A stretch of 41,615 nucleotides of DNA, from the IMG/VR virus record IMGVR_UViG_3300032246_000499, positions 1 to 41,615 of that record; one strand, written 5' to 3'. Below, in pieces: positions 22,006-29,923 of this stretch. Made by a program: the position numbers and the translations under genes. Below the pieces are notes generated by a model, which was not told the DNA's origin, did not search any database, and saw only the letters and a list, made by a program, of their open reading frames with translations. Within the stretch, counting starts at the first letter, position 1. Each line of letters starts with the position of its first letter. The stretch comes from a virus.

Positions 22006-22874
22006 TGAAATCTAAGTACGGCATACAGCACCCACACTCGCCAGTAATGGAGCTAACCACTATGGTTGGTTGCCCGCTTATGTGTAGCTTTTGCCCACAG
22101 GAGAACTTACGGGATAACTATGGCGATAAGACCAAGTACCTAACACCAGTTGATTTAACCCATGTTCTAACAAAGTTACCCCGCAACACCCGCATAGATT
22201 TTTCAGGTATGTCCGAACCTTGGGCTAACCCAGATTGCACTCAAATGCTGGAAGAAGTCCTATACATGGGTTTTAACATAGCGATCTATACGACCCTGTA
22301 TGGCATGACAAACGAAGATGCGCATAGGGTTAAAAAAGTATTAGAAGATCACCCTAAACAGGTAGAAGTAATTATGTTTCACTTGCCCGACTCCAATGGC
22401 AACATGAAGGGCTGGAAGTATTCAGAAGAATGGGTAGAGTCACTAAAGATAATGACTCAGCTTGATCTACCCTGCGGTTTTGGTGCTATGACTATGGATG
22501 GTTCAGGTAAGGTTCATGCTGATCTACAAGATATGATTGGTGACTTAGCTGGCTGGAAAGGACATACTAGGGCAGACAGTTTGAATGTAGAGCAAGTAGG
22601 TGACCAAGCATTAAGCATCACTCCACGTCATCAGTTTGCTTTAACTTGTGCCTCTACACCATTCTATGACCGCAATGTATTACTACCCAATGGGGATGTA
22701 GTTCTTTGTTGTATGGACTACAACCTGAAACACGTTATAGGGAACTTACTAAAGCAAACCTACGATGAAATATTTCAAAGCAAGCCCTTACTCGATTTGA
22801 TTGCTATGAACGAGAAGCCTGAGTTTAACAAGTGCAGTATATGTAAGTCGTGCGATAACGTTAGGAAGATATGA
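22005..22874 (+). CDS. Radical SAM enzyme with SPASM-like C-terminus
   Basis: ATG 22005 (in a TAATG overlap) is preferred over the TTG at 21999; 289 residues. The CxxxCxxC motif that binds the SAM-cleaving 4Fe-4S cluster is C23-C27-C30 (VGCPLMCSFCPQ). SAM-binding strands follow (RIDFSGMSEPWANPD). The C-terminus has a Cys-rich SPASM-like region: FALTCASTPFYDRN, VVLCCMDYNLKHVIGN and CSICKSCDN, for auxiliary clusters. SPASM enzymes modify peptides, sugars or cofactors. Its neighbours suggest a sugar or glycan substrate, but none can be named. Confidence 0.85.
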   Translation: MKSKYGIQHPHSPVMELTTMVGCPLMCSFCPQENLRDNYGDKTKYLTPVDLTHVLTKLPRNTRIDFSGMSEPWANPDCTQMLEEVLYMGFNIAIYTTLYGMTNEDAHRVKKVLEDHPKQVEVIMFHLPDSNGNMKGWKYSEEWVESLKIMTQLDLPCGFGAMTMDGSGKVHADLQDMIGDLAGWKGHTRADSLNVEQVGDQALSITPRHQFALTCASTPFYDRNVLLPNGDVVLCCMDYNLKHVIGNLLKQTYDEIFQSKPLLDLIAMNEKPEFNKCSICKSCDNVRKI

Positions 22875-23614
22875 TTGACCAATTAAAAGAATTAATTAAA
22901 GCATTACGCCCAGTAAAAACTAAGTTTGAGCTTATACGAGTAGGTGGAGCTAATGATGGTGGCTATCTTATTCCTGATGATTTAGAGGGCGTAATAGCTT
23001 GTTATTCACCTGGAGTTGCTGATACAGCTAGCTTTGAAATAGACCTTTGTAAGCGTGGCATTGGTTCACACCTTGCGGATGGTTCAGTAGATGGCGCCCC
23101 TAAAGGATTTACCCCGCTATCGTTTACCAAAAAGTATTTAGATGGATACGACGATGAAACAAACATAACTTTAGATACTTGGACTAATGTTGATCAAAAA
23201 ACTGGAGATATGTATTGGTGGAAGGGCGATTGTATTTTGCAAATGGATATTGAAGGTGGCGAATATGCAACCTTAATAGGTACTCCAATTGAAATATTAC
23301 GGCGCTTTAGGATTATTTGCGTAGAGGTACATGATACCGATGCGTGGTTTAACCCTATCGCTTGGAATATTGTATCCACATTTTTTGCCAAGTTAACTCA
23401 GGAATTTCATGTGGTACACAACCACCCTAATAATAATTGTGGGAATGTAACGGCTGGTGGGGTACTTTTGCCACGAGTATTTGAATTAACTTTGTTGCGC
23501 AAGGATCGGAGTGAGGCGCTTGGTTTTGTAGAAGACTTACCCCATCCATTAGATTCCCGTAACGTATTAGATATGCCTGAATTAAAACTACCAAAGGAGT
23601 GGTATGGAGCTTAG
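22871..23614 (+). CDS. FkbM-like SAM-dependent methyltransferase
   Basis: A 247-residue protein, ATGA-coupled to the radical SAM gene. It starts MIDQLKELIKALRPVKTKFE, then VGGANDGGYLIPDDL, CYSPGVADTASFEID (region of the SAM-binding loop) and LQMDIEGGEYATLI at about 120-133, the D-IEGxE motif typical of FkbM methyltransferases. It ends with CVEVHDTDAW-like and HPNNNCG segments. FkbM enzymes O-methylate sugars or polyketides. With glycosyltransferases on both sides, methylation of a surface or virion sugar is likely. Confidence 0.75.
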   Translation: MIDQLKELIKALRPVKTKFELIRVGGANDGGYLIPDDLEGVIACYSPGVADTASFEIDLCKRGIGSHLADGSVDGAPKGFTPLSFTKKYLDGYDDETNITLDTWTNVDQKTGDMYWWKGDCILQMDIEGGEYATLIGTPIEILRRFRIICVEVHDTDAWFNPIAWNIVSTFFAKLTQEFHVVHNHPNNNCGNVTAGGVLLPRVFELTLLRKDRSEALGFVEDLPHPLDSRNVLDMPELKLPKEWYGA

Positions 23615-23765
23615 GGATGAATTTGCTAAATCAATTATGGCTGGCATTATTGCGGCTGACTGGAAATTTGACTTAACTAATAAAACATGGGACGAGATTG
23701 CGGTTCGTCGTGCCTATGAGATAGCAGATGCCATGATTAAAGAACGGGAGATTAATAATGTATAA
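23604..23765 (+). CDS. Small phage protein of the 'AY-IADAM' type (53 aa)
   Basis: ATG 23604 with AAGGAG about 7 nt upstream, TAA 23763-23765. MELRDEFAKSIMAGIIAADW and the C-terminal AVRRAYEIADAMIKERE resemble a common small phage/prophage family with an N-terminal 'R-FA---M-G' helix and a C-terminal 'AY-iADAMl--R' helix, function unknown. It overlaps the methyltransferase by 11 bp and the next gene by 8 bp. Confidence 0.65.
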   Translation: MELRDEFAKSIMAGIIAADWKFDLTNKTWDEIAVRRAYEIADAMIKEREINNV

Positions 23766-23928
23766 GAACATTGGACTTGGAATACTTTTTATTGCTTTGA
23801 TTCTAGCGTTTAGTATGCGTAGCAACAACTGCCAAAAAGTAACGGTAGAACCATATAAACAGAACCAAATGGTAGATGGTTGTGTAATGCAGAAGTCAGG
23901 CGATAATTGGATAAAAACATGTGGATAA
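23758..23928 (+). CDS. Small membrane-anchored protein (56 aa)
   Basis: ATG 23758 with GGGAG about 8 nt upstream, TAA 23926-23928. MYKNIGLGILFIALILAFSM is an N-terminal membrane anchor or signal peptide; the outside part has three Cys (NNC, DGC, KTC). No lipobox is clear, so a Rz1-like lipoprotein is not supported. Possibly an envelope protein; function unknown. Confidence 0.55.
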   Translation: MYKNIGLGILFIALILAFSMRSNNCQKVTVEPYKQNQMVDGCVMQKSGDNWIKTCG

Positions 23929-24137
23929 ATATTAAACCAAAAGAAATTATTTACGATCTTATTGATGGACACGAAGAAATAGCAAAGTTAAAAATGCGCC
24001 AATTAATTAATCAAAAATATGGGTTTGTAATAATGTCAAATAAGACTGGAATACCTCCTAAAAGTTTAATTCGTATGCTGTCAGACAAAGGAAACCCAAC
24101 TAGCCGCAATTTATTTAAAATACTGCGCAATTTATGA
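23919..24137 (+). CDS. HTH antitoxin/regulator-like protein (72 aa)
   Basis: The ATG at 23919 is preferred over a TTG at 23907. The C-terminal half, NKTGIPPKSLIRMLSDKGNP followed by TSRNLFKIL, is a Cro/HigA-type helix-turn-helix as found in 'addiction module antidote' proteins, where this helix pattern ends 'GNPT---L-K-L'. The N-terminal part is helical (EEIAKLKMRQLINQ). No matching toxin gene is adjacent. It may regulate the cassette or act as a free-standing antitoxin. It overlaps both neighbours. Confidence 0.65.
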   Translation: MWINIKPKEIIYDLIDGHEEIAKLKMRQLINQKYGFVIMSNKTGIPPKSLIRMLSDKGNPTSRNLFKILRNL

Positions 24138-24859
24138 CAACATTTACAACAGAAGACAGAATGGAAGCAGAACGCAAACCTCGCATTATGGTAATCACCC
24201 CGACCACTGGGAAAGATACGATTAATCGTGCTATGGAAAGTGTGACTAACCAGACTATTCCAACAGAGCATTTGATTGTGGAAGACGGCAAGCTAACCAA
24301 TATGCATATCTTTGAAACAGGGATGAGGAAAGTAATGTGTTTGCCCGAAAACGTAGGGGGTAACGGCTGGTACGGACACCGAGTCTATGCGGCTATGCCA
24401 CTAATGGTAAACGCTGATTACATTTTGTTTTTAGATGAAGATAATTGGTTCGAGCCAAATCATGTAGAGACCATGATTAACAAGATTAAAAGTAAAAACT
24501 TAATGTGGGCTTATAGTTTGAGGAGAATATGTAATGAAGCTGGAGAATATATATGCGATGATGACTGCGAATCACTCGGTCGCTGTCCGACGTTTTACGA
24601 TAGCACTCTTAATTTTGTTGATACTAATTGTTATTGCTTTCGGCGTGAATTCTTGGTTACTGTGGCGCACTATTTCTACGGTGGCTGGGGTGCAGACCGC
24701 CCCTTCTATAAAGCTACCAGCACAGCTTTGCCTGCCTTCGGATGCACAGGAGAGGCTACGGTTAATTACCGAGCGCCCGAAAGACTACTTGAGATGTTTA
24801 GAGAAGGCAACAAACTAATGAAAGACGCATACAAAGTATTACCTTGGAGAATGAAATGA
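24134..24859 (+). CDS. GT-A fold glycosyltransferase (family 2-like)
   Basis: A 241-residue protein, ATGA-coupled. The nucleotide-binding start is RIMVITPTTGKDTINRAMES followed by VTNQT, the family 2 opening. The metal-binding D-x-D-like site is FLDEDNWFEPNHV at about 99-110. The C-terminal part has CFRREFLVTVAHYF and WGADRPFYKA, typical of the acceptor half. It probably transfers a sugar from a nucleotide donor in the cassette pathway. A second frame inside this gene (24534-24818) has a ribosome site and a membrane helix. Confidence 0.75.
   Translation: MTTFTTEDRMEAERKPRIMVITPTTGKDTINRAMESVTNQTIPTEHLIVEDGKLTNMHIFETGMRKVMCLPENVGGNGWYGHRVYAAMPLMVNADYILFLDEDNWFEPNHVETMINKIKSKNLMWAYSLRRICNEAGEYICDDDCESLGRCPTFYDSTLNFVDTNCYCFRREFLVTVAHYFYGGWGADRPFYKATSTALPAFGCTGEATVNYRAPERLLEMFREGNKLMKDAYKVLPWRMK
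24534..24818 (+). CDS. Possible overprinted gene: single-span membrane protein inside the glycosyltransferase gene
   Basis: A 94-codon frame lies wholly inside the glycosyltransferase gene in another plus frame. AGGAG at 24521-24525 stands 8 nt before ATG 24534, an ideal ribosome site. The product begins MKLENIYAMMTANHSVAVRR, then has a long membrane helix (FTIALLILLILIVIAFGV, then NSWLLW) and a 45-residue polar tail with two Cys. The plan, N-in helix with periplasmic tail, fits an inner-membrane or lysis-type (spanin/holin-like) protein, and no other lysis gene is visible. Chance remains possible; the outer gene is certainly the main one. Confidence 0.35.
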   Translation: MKLENIYAMMTANHSVAVRRFTIALLILLILIVIAFGVNSWLLWRTISTVAGVQTAPSIKLPAQLCLPSDAQERLRLITERPKDYLRCLEKATN

Positions 24860-25071
24860 TTTGGGAAATAGCTTGCAAGATTGACGAGTTAAATAACAGA
24901 ATATCTAACGACGCCGATGTTCTTGAGCTTATTGCTGATGATATGGTTAGCCAACCACATAGCGGGGCATTATGGCTAGTGCGGGATGTGCTGAATGAAA
25001 CAAACAAGGCCATTGAGTTATTGGTCAGTGATTTAATGCATGAAGATAAACCTAAAGGAAAAAAGAAATGA
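24856..25071 (+). CDS. Small helical protein, unknown (71 aa)
   Basis: ATG 24856 overlaps the glycosyltransferase stop as ATGA; an in-frame TTG at 24844 is not needed. MIWEIACKIDELNNRISNDA, LELIADDMVSQPHSG and VRDVLNETNKAIELL form an acidic helical bundle, with a basic tail KPKGKKK. It is ATGA-coupled to the next glycosyltransferase gene. The pattern resembles small helical proteins under phage control; no family assigned. Confidence 0.6.
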   Translation: MIWEIACKIDELNNRISNDADVLELIADDMVSQPHSGALWLVRDVLNETNKAIELLVSDLMHEDKPKGKKK

Positions 25072-25865
25072 GCTTCAAGAAGAACAAAGTAGCGCAGATG
25101 ATTCAAGTACAAAAGCCACCACAACAAACTAAGTTGTTTGTAGCTACCCCTATGTATGGCGGGATGTGTACAGGTATGTATTCTTCAGCAATTATGCAGA
25201 TGGTAGGCGTATGCGGGCAAAATGGCATTCAAATGTATTACTCTTTTATGATGAATGAGTCTTTAATTACCCGTGCTAGAAACTCTATGGCTTATGACTT
25301 TATGGAAACAGATGCCACTCATTTAATGTTTATTGATGCGGACATAGCTTTTAACCCTGCCGATATTCCTCGCATGGTTGCGGCGGACAAGGACATTATC
25401 TGTGGGCTGTACCCCAAGAAAGAGATTAACTGGATGCAAGTAACTGAGGCTGTTAAAGCTGGTGTACCAGCAGATCAACTACATCTTCATACTGGAGCAT
25501 TTGTACTTAACTTAGCGCACGGAGAAACCCAGACAACAGGTAATGTTAATGAACCTATTGAGATTGCCAACGGCGGAACTGGTTTCATGCTAATTAAACG
25601 CAAAGTTTTTGAAACGCTAAACGATAAAGTACCTAGCTATACCAACGATATGTATCACGCAGTTGACGTAGTACGTAAAGTTAAGATTATTAAAGAATTC
25701 TTTGCTACAAGCATTGATGAAGAATCTAACCGCCTTTTATCTGAGGACTATCACTTCTGTAAGATTTCAAGAATGGCCGGCTTTAAGGTTTTCTGTGCGC
25801 CTTGGGCTAACTTTAGTCATACAGGTTCTTACAACTTTAGTGGCACACTACCTAGAACTGCATAA
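25068..25865 (+). CDS. GT-A fold glycosyltransferase, second copy
   Basis: A 265-residue protein. After a basic N-terminus it has KLFVATPMYGGMCTGMY, then ESLITRARNSMAYDFME, then the D-x-D site LMFIDADIAFNPADIPRM at about 86-103. A NGGTGFMLIKRKVFETL segment and the late LSEDYHFCKI follow, as in family 2/Anp1-like transferases seen in cyanophages and other aquatic phages. It ends the cassette. Donor and acceptor are unknown. It differs from the 24134 enzyme in length and motifs, so the two probably catalyse different steps. Confidence 0.8.
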   Translation: MSFKKNKVAQMIQVQKPPQQTKLFVATPMYGGMCTGMYSSAIMQMVGVCGQNGIQMYYSFMMNESLITRARNSMAYDFMETDATHLMFIDADIAFNPADIPRMVAADKDIICGLYPKKEINWMQVTEAVKAGVPADQLHLHTGAFVLNLAHGETQTTGNVNEPIEIANGGTGFMLIKRKVFETLNDKVPSYTNDMYHAVDVVRKVKIIKEFFATSIDEESNRLLSEDYHFCKISRMAGFKVFCAPWANFSHTGSYNFSGTLPRTA

Positions 25866-25906
25866 GTTATAATAGCTAACCCCCAACTTTAATCAAGGAG
25901 CTATAA

Positions 25907-25990
25907 ATGGAGCAAATATTAGTTAGTGAGCAGTTTAAGAAAGAAATGCAAAAGTTTTACGAGTGGTTTAATACATTACTAACTAAATAA
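25907..25990 (+). CDS. Possible very small protein (27 aa)
   Basis: ATG 25907 with AAGGAG at 25895-25900, TAA 25988-25990, followed 16 bp later by the nuclease ATG. The product MEQILVSEQFKKEMQKFYEW is one amphipathic helix. A TATAAT at 25869-25874 lies upstream, but no -35 is visible. It may be a real micropeptide or just a leader for the nuclease gene. Confidence 0.35.
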   Translation: MEQILVSEQFKKEMQKFYEWFNTLLTK

Positions 25991-26006
25991 CTTTACAAAG
26001 AACCTT

Positions 26007-26669
26007 ATGAGCTTACCTTTTACATGGTCGTATTCTTCTCTAAAAGATTATACTAATTGCCCTCGGCAATACAATGAAGTTAAGATTCTTAAAAATTTTA
26101 CCAAAACATTTAGCTCAGAAATGCGCTATGGAACGGAAGTTCATAAGGCTTGTGAAGACTATGTAGGGGCTGGTATAGAACTAGCCAAGAATTACCAAAG
26201 ATTTAAACCAATATTAGACAACTTAGTAGCTATCCCCGGTACAAAGTATCCTGAGCATAAGATGGCATTAACTTTAGCGAAGGAACCATGTAAGTTTGGG
26301 GCCCCAGATAGATGGGTTAGAGGGATAGTAGATTTACTCATAGTTGACGGAGAAGACGCTTTTATTATTGACTATAAAACAGGCAGTTCTAAGTACCCTG
26401 ATCCTAAACAGTTAAAACTAATGGCATTAATGACTTTTGCCCATTTTCCAGAGGTCAACAAGATTAAGGCTGGACTGTTGTTTGTAATGAACGATGCCTT
26501 TGTTGTAGAGGCTTATGAACGAGAAGGAATAGATAAATTGTGGGATTCTTTCATTCCAGACCTTGAAAGATTGAAGGTTTCGTACGAAAATGATACATGG
26601 ATGGAAAACCCTACTCCCCTTTGTGGTTGGTGTCCAGTTCATATTTGCCAATTTCATAAAAAGAGATAA
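26007..26669 (+). CDS. Cas4/RecB-like PD-(D/E)xK exonuclease with Fe-S cysteines
   Basis: A 220-residue protein. The start holds SYSSLKDYTNCPRQYNEVKI with C18, the first cluster Cys; the C-terminus holds C206-C209-C214 (CGWCPVHIC), giving the four-Cys 4Fe-4S plan of Cas4 and AddB-type nucleases. The nuclease core shows GTEVHKACEDY, then GIVDLLIVDGEDAFIIDYKT with the Asp and the 'DYKTG' Asp-Lys motif. Such phage nucleases act as 5'-3' exonucleases in recombination. It sits with helicase and ssDNA-binding-like genes in the replication block. Confidence 0.85.
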   Translation: MSLPFTWSYSSLKDYTNCPRQYNEVKILKNFTKTFSSEMRYGTEVHKACEDYVGAGIELAKNYQRFKPILDNLVAIPGTKYPEHKMALTLAKEPCKFGAPDRWVRGIVDLLIVDGEDAFIIDYKTGSSKYPDPKQLKLMALMTFAHFPEVNKIKAGLLFVMNDAFVVEAYEREGIDKLWDSFIPDLERLKVSYENDTWMENPTPLCGWCPVHICQFHKKR

Positions 26670-26671
26670 CC

Positions 26672-26986
26672 ATGCCATACGTTAATAAACCAAGACCTTA
26701 CAAGAAAGAATATCAGCAACAACAGGCACGGGGCGAACTTGCCCGCCGCATGGAAAGACAACGCTTAAGACGTTCTTTTGATAAGACTCACGTTGATGGC
26801 GATAAAGATGGTACGGCTGATGCTCGTGAAGGAAAAGATTTAGCGCATAAAAAAGCGCTTGATAAAGGCGGTTCTAATAAAGATGGTTACTCTGTTCAGA
26901 GTCAAGCAAAAAATCGTTCTTTCAAACGTGATTCACAAGGTAATTTAGTTGGTGAAGTAAGTAAAAAAGAAAGAAAGAAAAAGTAA
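26672..26986 (+). CDS. Basic phage protein, possibly HNH-like, with an EF-hand-like loop
   Basis: A 104-residue, very basic protein (MPYVNKPRPYKKEYQQQQAR). Its second half, GKDLAHKKALDKGGSNKDGY followed by KNRSF, matches a frequent phage protein sometimes annotated as an HNH-type endonuclease (His, then Asn residues). The HNH metal-binding pattern is not complete, so the call is weak. A 12-residue loop DGDKDGTADARE fits the EF-hand consensus (Asp at 1, 3, 5; Gly 6; Asp 9; Glu 12). The rest is Arg/Lys-rich and likely binds DNA. It lies 2 bp after the nuclease gene. Confidence 0.55.
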   Translation: MPYVNKPRPYKKEYQQQQARGELARRMERQRLRRSFDKTHVDGDKDGTADAREGKDLAHKKALDKGGSNKDGYSVQSQAKNRSFKRDSQGNLVGEVSKKERKKK

Positions 26987-26994
26987 AAAATAAC

Positions 26995-27023
26995 TTGACA
27001 TTAGATTTTACCCATGTTTTAAT
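26995..27023 (+). promoter_or_regulatory. Sigma-70-type promoter for the helicase/primase operon
   Basis: TTGACA at 26995-27000, a 17 bp spacer, TTTAAT at 27018-27023. AACTTGACATTA around the -35 resembles the AACTTGACATAT of the early promoters. The helicase ATG follows at 27064 with AGGA upstream. Confidence 0.7.
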
Positions 27024-27063
27024 AGCATCAGTTAGTAATATTTAGTTAACAATTTAGGAACAA

Positions 27064-28632
27064 ATGCAGATTGTAGATGATACTGTAGTTAAATTTACTC
27101 TTCCGACACAGTTGGTTGGGTATGTAACAGACTACCTTGAAAAAAGTGAAGTAATTAATACCAAGGGCGACCTCTCAGAGATGGCTGTCTATTGGGGTCT
27201 AAAAGAAATGGCGCACCTTGCTTCAGTGCTACAGTTTAAAGAAGGGCAAGTACCTTCCCCGATTGCTCGTGACTATGATTGGCCTGGGTTATATAAACCT
27301 TTTGATCATCAGCGTGTTACTTCATCGTTCTTAACTCTACACCGCCGCGCTTTTTGTTTTAATGAAGCGGGTACAGGTAAAACATCTTCTGTTATTTGGT
27401 CTGCTGACTATCTTATGAAGCAAGGATTAATTAAACGAGTTCTTGTTATTTGCCCCCTGTCTATTATGTATTCAGCTTGGCAATCAGATTTATTTAAAAC
27501 TTCAATGCATCGCACGGTTGGGGTAGCATATGGCGATGCCGATAGGCGTAGGAAAATTATTAATGGGGGCTATGAGTTTGTAATTATTAACTACGATGGC
27601 GTTGGTATTGTTTTACCTGAAATTGAAGCCGCTGGGTTTGACCTTATAGTTATTGATGAGGCTAATGCTTACAAGACTGTTAATACTCGGCGTTGGAAAA
27701 CTTTGGCTAAATTATTAAAACCTTCTACTCGCTTATGGATGTTGACAGGAACACCAGCGGCGCAGTCACCGTTAGATGCGTTTGGTCTGGCCCGTTTAGT
27801 CTGCCCTGATAATGTACCTAAGTTTACTACCGCATGGAAAGACAAAGTAATGACTCAGATTACTAAGTTTAAATGGGTTTCAAAACCAAACTCTAAGCAA
27901 GAAGTATTTAAAGCTTTACAACCAGCAATACGCTTTTCAAAAGAAGAGTGTTTAGACTTACCCGAAATCATGCATCAGACTAGGGACATAGCGCTGACTA
28001 ATCAGGCTCAGAAATATTACAAACAACTAAAATCACAGTTTATGATTGAGGCGGCGGGCGAACAGGTAAGCGCAGTTAATGCGGCGGCTAATCTTAATAA
28101 GCTATTACAAATCTCAGGTGGGGCTGTATATACCGACAGTCACGAAGTAATTGAGTTTGACGTATCACCACGGCTTAATGCGCTGATGGAAGTAATAGAT
28201 GAAACAGAACACAAGGTAATTATATTTGTGCCATATCGGCACACTATCCAGCTAGTATCAAAATACTTAAATAAGGAGAATGTCACTAATGAAATAATTA
28301 ACGGAGATGTATCAGCACGGGAACGTAGTAACATATTTGCTAGGTTCCAAACTACAGATAACCCTAGGGTTTTAGTAATTCAACCACAAGCCGCCTCACA
28401 CGGCGTAACTTTAACTGCGGCTAACGTTGTTGTTTTTTGGTCGCCTGTTATGAGTGTAGAAACTTACTTACAATGCATTGCTCGTATAAATCGTGTGGGT
28501 CAAGAAAATAAAATGACAGTGGTAAATTTGCAAGGGTCTGATGTAGAAAGAAAAATGTACGCCATGCTACAGGGTAAAGTAGACATGCACGAAAAACTAG
28601 TCGATTTATATAAACAAGAGTTAGGAATTTAA
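27064..28632 (+). CDS. SNF2-like superfamily 2 DNA helicase/translocase
   Basis: A 522-residue protein with all main SF2 motifs: I NEAGTGKTSS (about 100), Ia in VLVICPLSIMYSAW, II VIDEAN (about 197), III MLTGTPAAQSP, then a helicase C half with KVIIFVPYRHT, IINGDVSARERSNIF and motif VI in YLQCIARINRVGQ. The spacing and QCIARINRxGQ motif place it with the SNF2/Rad54-like group found in phage replication modules. It probably remodels or unwinds DNA at forks or in recombination, next to the Cas4-like nuclease. It has its own promoter at 26995. Confidence 0.9.
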   Translation: MQIVDDTVVKFTLPTQLVGYVTDYLEKSEVINTKGDLSEMAVYWGLKEMAHLASVLQFKEGQVPSPIARDYDWPGLYKPFDHQRVTSSFLTLHRRAFCFNEAGTGKTSSVIWSADYLMKQGLIKRVLVICPLSIMYSAWQSDLFKTSMHRTVGVAYGDADRRRKIINGGYEFVIINYDGVGIVLPEIEAAGFDLIVIDEANAYKTVNTRRWKTLAKLLKPSTRLWMLTGTPAAQSPLDAFGLARLVCPDNVPKFTTAWKDKVMTQITKFKWVSKPNSKQEVFKALQPAIRFSKEECLDLPEIMHQTRDIALTNQAQKYYKQLKSQFMIEAAGEQVSAVNAAANLNKLLQISGGAVYTDSHEVIEFDVSPRLNALMEVIDETEHKVIIFVPYRHTIQLVSKYLNKENVTNEIINGDVSARERSNIFARFQTTDNPRVLVIQPQAASHGVTLTAANVVVFWSPVMSVETYLQCIARINRVGQENKMTVVNLQGSDVERKMYAMLQGKVDMHEKLVDLYKQELGI

Positions 28633-29055
28633 ATGAGTACAAATGTTGAAGAATTAGTAAAAATATACTTGACAATAAGAAGTCAACGTGAAATGATACT
28701 TAAAACGTATGAAGCTAAAGACACGGAACTTAAACAAGAATTGGCTGTCCTTGAACAAGCAATGCTTGAAGCCTGCTCTAGTGTTAATGCAGACAGTATT
28801 AAGACACAACATGGAACAGTTATTAAAAAGTTGAACGAACGGTTTTTCTGTTCTGATTGGGACAACTTCAAAGAATTCGTGCTAGAGCACGGGGCTGTAG
28901 ATTTGTTTGAACGCCGTATTCATCAAGGCAATTTCAAGCAGTTTATAGCAGAACACGATGGGGAAGGTTTACCTCCAGGTGTTAACGTAATGCGGGAATT
29001 TGGCATAACAGTACGTAAAGCCGCCGCAAATTTATCAACCAGTAATAATCAGTAA
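28633..29055 (+). CDS. Replication-block protein, unknown (140 aa)
   Basis: It directly follows the helicase stop. The N-terminal half is a coiled coil (RSQREMILKTYEAKDTELKQ, then ELAVLEQAMLEA), followed by SIKTQHGTVIKKLNERFFCS, DWDNFKEFVLEHGAVDLFER and a conserved-looking GLPPGVNVMREFGITVRK end. This layout resembles Gp157- or nuclease-inhibitor-like phage proteins that travel with ssDNA-binding genes, but no firm match is claimed. Confidence 0.7.
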   Translation: MSTNVEELVKIYLTIRSQREMILKTYEAKDTELKQELAVLEQAMLEACSSVNADSIKTQHGTVIKKLNERFFCSDWDNFKEFVLEHGAVDLFERRIHQGNFKQFIAEHDGEGLPPGVNVMREFGITVRKAAANLSTSNNQ

Positions 29056-29068
29056 GAGGCAAATAATA

Positions 29069-29914
29069 ATGAATGAATTAGTAAATATTTTACAAGGTAA
29101 CCCTGGTCTTATTCAAACAGGTCTCGATGAGGATACATTAGCCGTTGCTGGGGGTATGCGCCAAACTACAAAGCGTATCTCTATTAAAGGTGGAGTATTC
29201 CGTAAGATGGCAAATGGCAAGGAAATTGGTGCTATTGAAGAGCGGTTTATGAATGTAATCATTGTTAAGATGGCGCATGATGCATCACGTTCTTTCTATG
29301 CTAAGGGTTATAAAGAGGGAGAAAAGATTAGCCCAGTATGTTGGTCTAATAACTCTAAGACTCCAGATGCAGAAGTACCAAACCCTCCAGCCGCTTCGTG
29401 CGATACTTGTCCTCATAGTGTTCGGGGTTCGGGCGCAAACGGTACGGGTACTGGGTGTCGGTTGTCATGGAGGCTTGCTGTAGTATTGCCTAATGATCCT
29501 TCAGGTGATGTAATGCAGTTAACTCTACCAGCTACATCGGCTTTTGGTAAAGAAGATAATGGTCGTTGGCCTTTCCGTTCTTATATCCAGATGTTAGCTA
29601 GCCACAATGTTAGCGCAGGACGGCTTGTTACTAAAATGGCGTTTGATACTAATGCGCCAACACCTAAGCTATTGTTTTCACCAGCCGGTGCTGTACCTAC
29701 TGAAGATTTTGAAATTATTCAGAGGCAAGGTAAGAGTCCTGCCGCAGAAGCCGCAGTTAAATTGACCGTATATCAGGTCGATGAAGGCGATGCGCCAGCT
29801 CCAGCCGCAGTTGAAGAACCCGTTTTACGTAAGTCTGACAAAGCTCCTGTTGAAAAAGCAGATGATGTTGCTGGACTCGTTAAAAAATGGGGCGTTAAAA
29901 AAGAAGCAGCTTAA
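29069..29914 (+). CDS. Putative ssDNA-binding-like protein
   Basis: A 281-residue protein with an AGGCAA ribosome region. The core has RISIKGGVFRKMANGKEIG, VCWSNNSKTPDAEV and a Cys motif CDTCPHSVRGSG...GCRLSW, then LQLTLPATSAFG-like strands. This Cys-rich 'WSN-----P--C--CP----GSG-NG---C' pattern is common in a conserved aquatic-phage protein placed in replication modules and often suspected to bind ssDNA. The tail is Pro/Ala/Glu-rich and acidic-basic (PAPAAVEEPVLRKSDKAP), like a partner-recruiting SSB tail. An ssDNA role is inference from context. Confidence 0.55.
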   Translation: MNELVNILQGNPGLIQTGLDEDTLAVAGGMRQTTKRISIKGGVFRKMANGKEIGAIEERFMNVIIVKMAHDASRSFYAKGYKEGEKISPVCWSNNSKTPDAEVPNPPAASCDTCPHSVRGSGANGTGTGCRLSWRLAVVLPNDPSGDVMQLTLPATSAFGKEDNGRWPFRSYIQMLASHNVSAGRLVTKMAFDTNAPTPKLLFSPAGAVPTEDFEIIQRQGKSPAAEAAVKLTVYQVDEGDAPAPAAVEEPVLRKSDKAPVEKADDVAGLVKKWGVKKEAA

Positions 29915-29923
29915 GGAACTATC

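Noticed and set aside
26007-26669. A CRISPR-Cas4 protein
   Set aside because: Cas4-like cysteines and nuclease motifs are present, but there is no array or other cas gene; phage Cas4-like exonucleases are common in replication modules.
28668-28696. TTGACA inside the 140-residue gene as a promoter
   Set aside because: The -10 at 17 bp (AATGAT) is weak and the site is inside a gene with no transcription break nearby.
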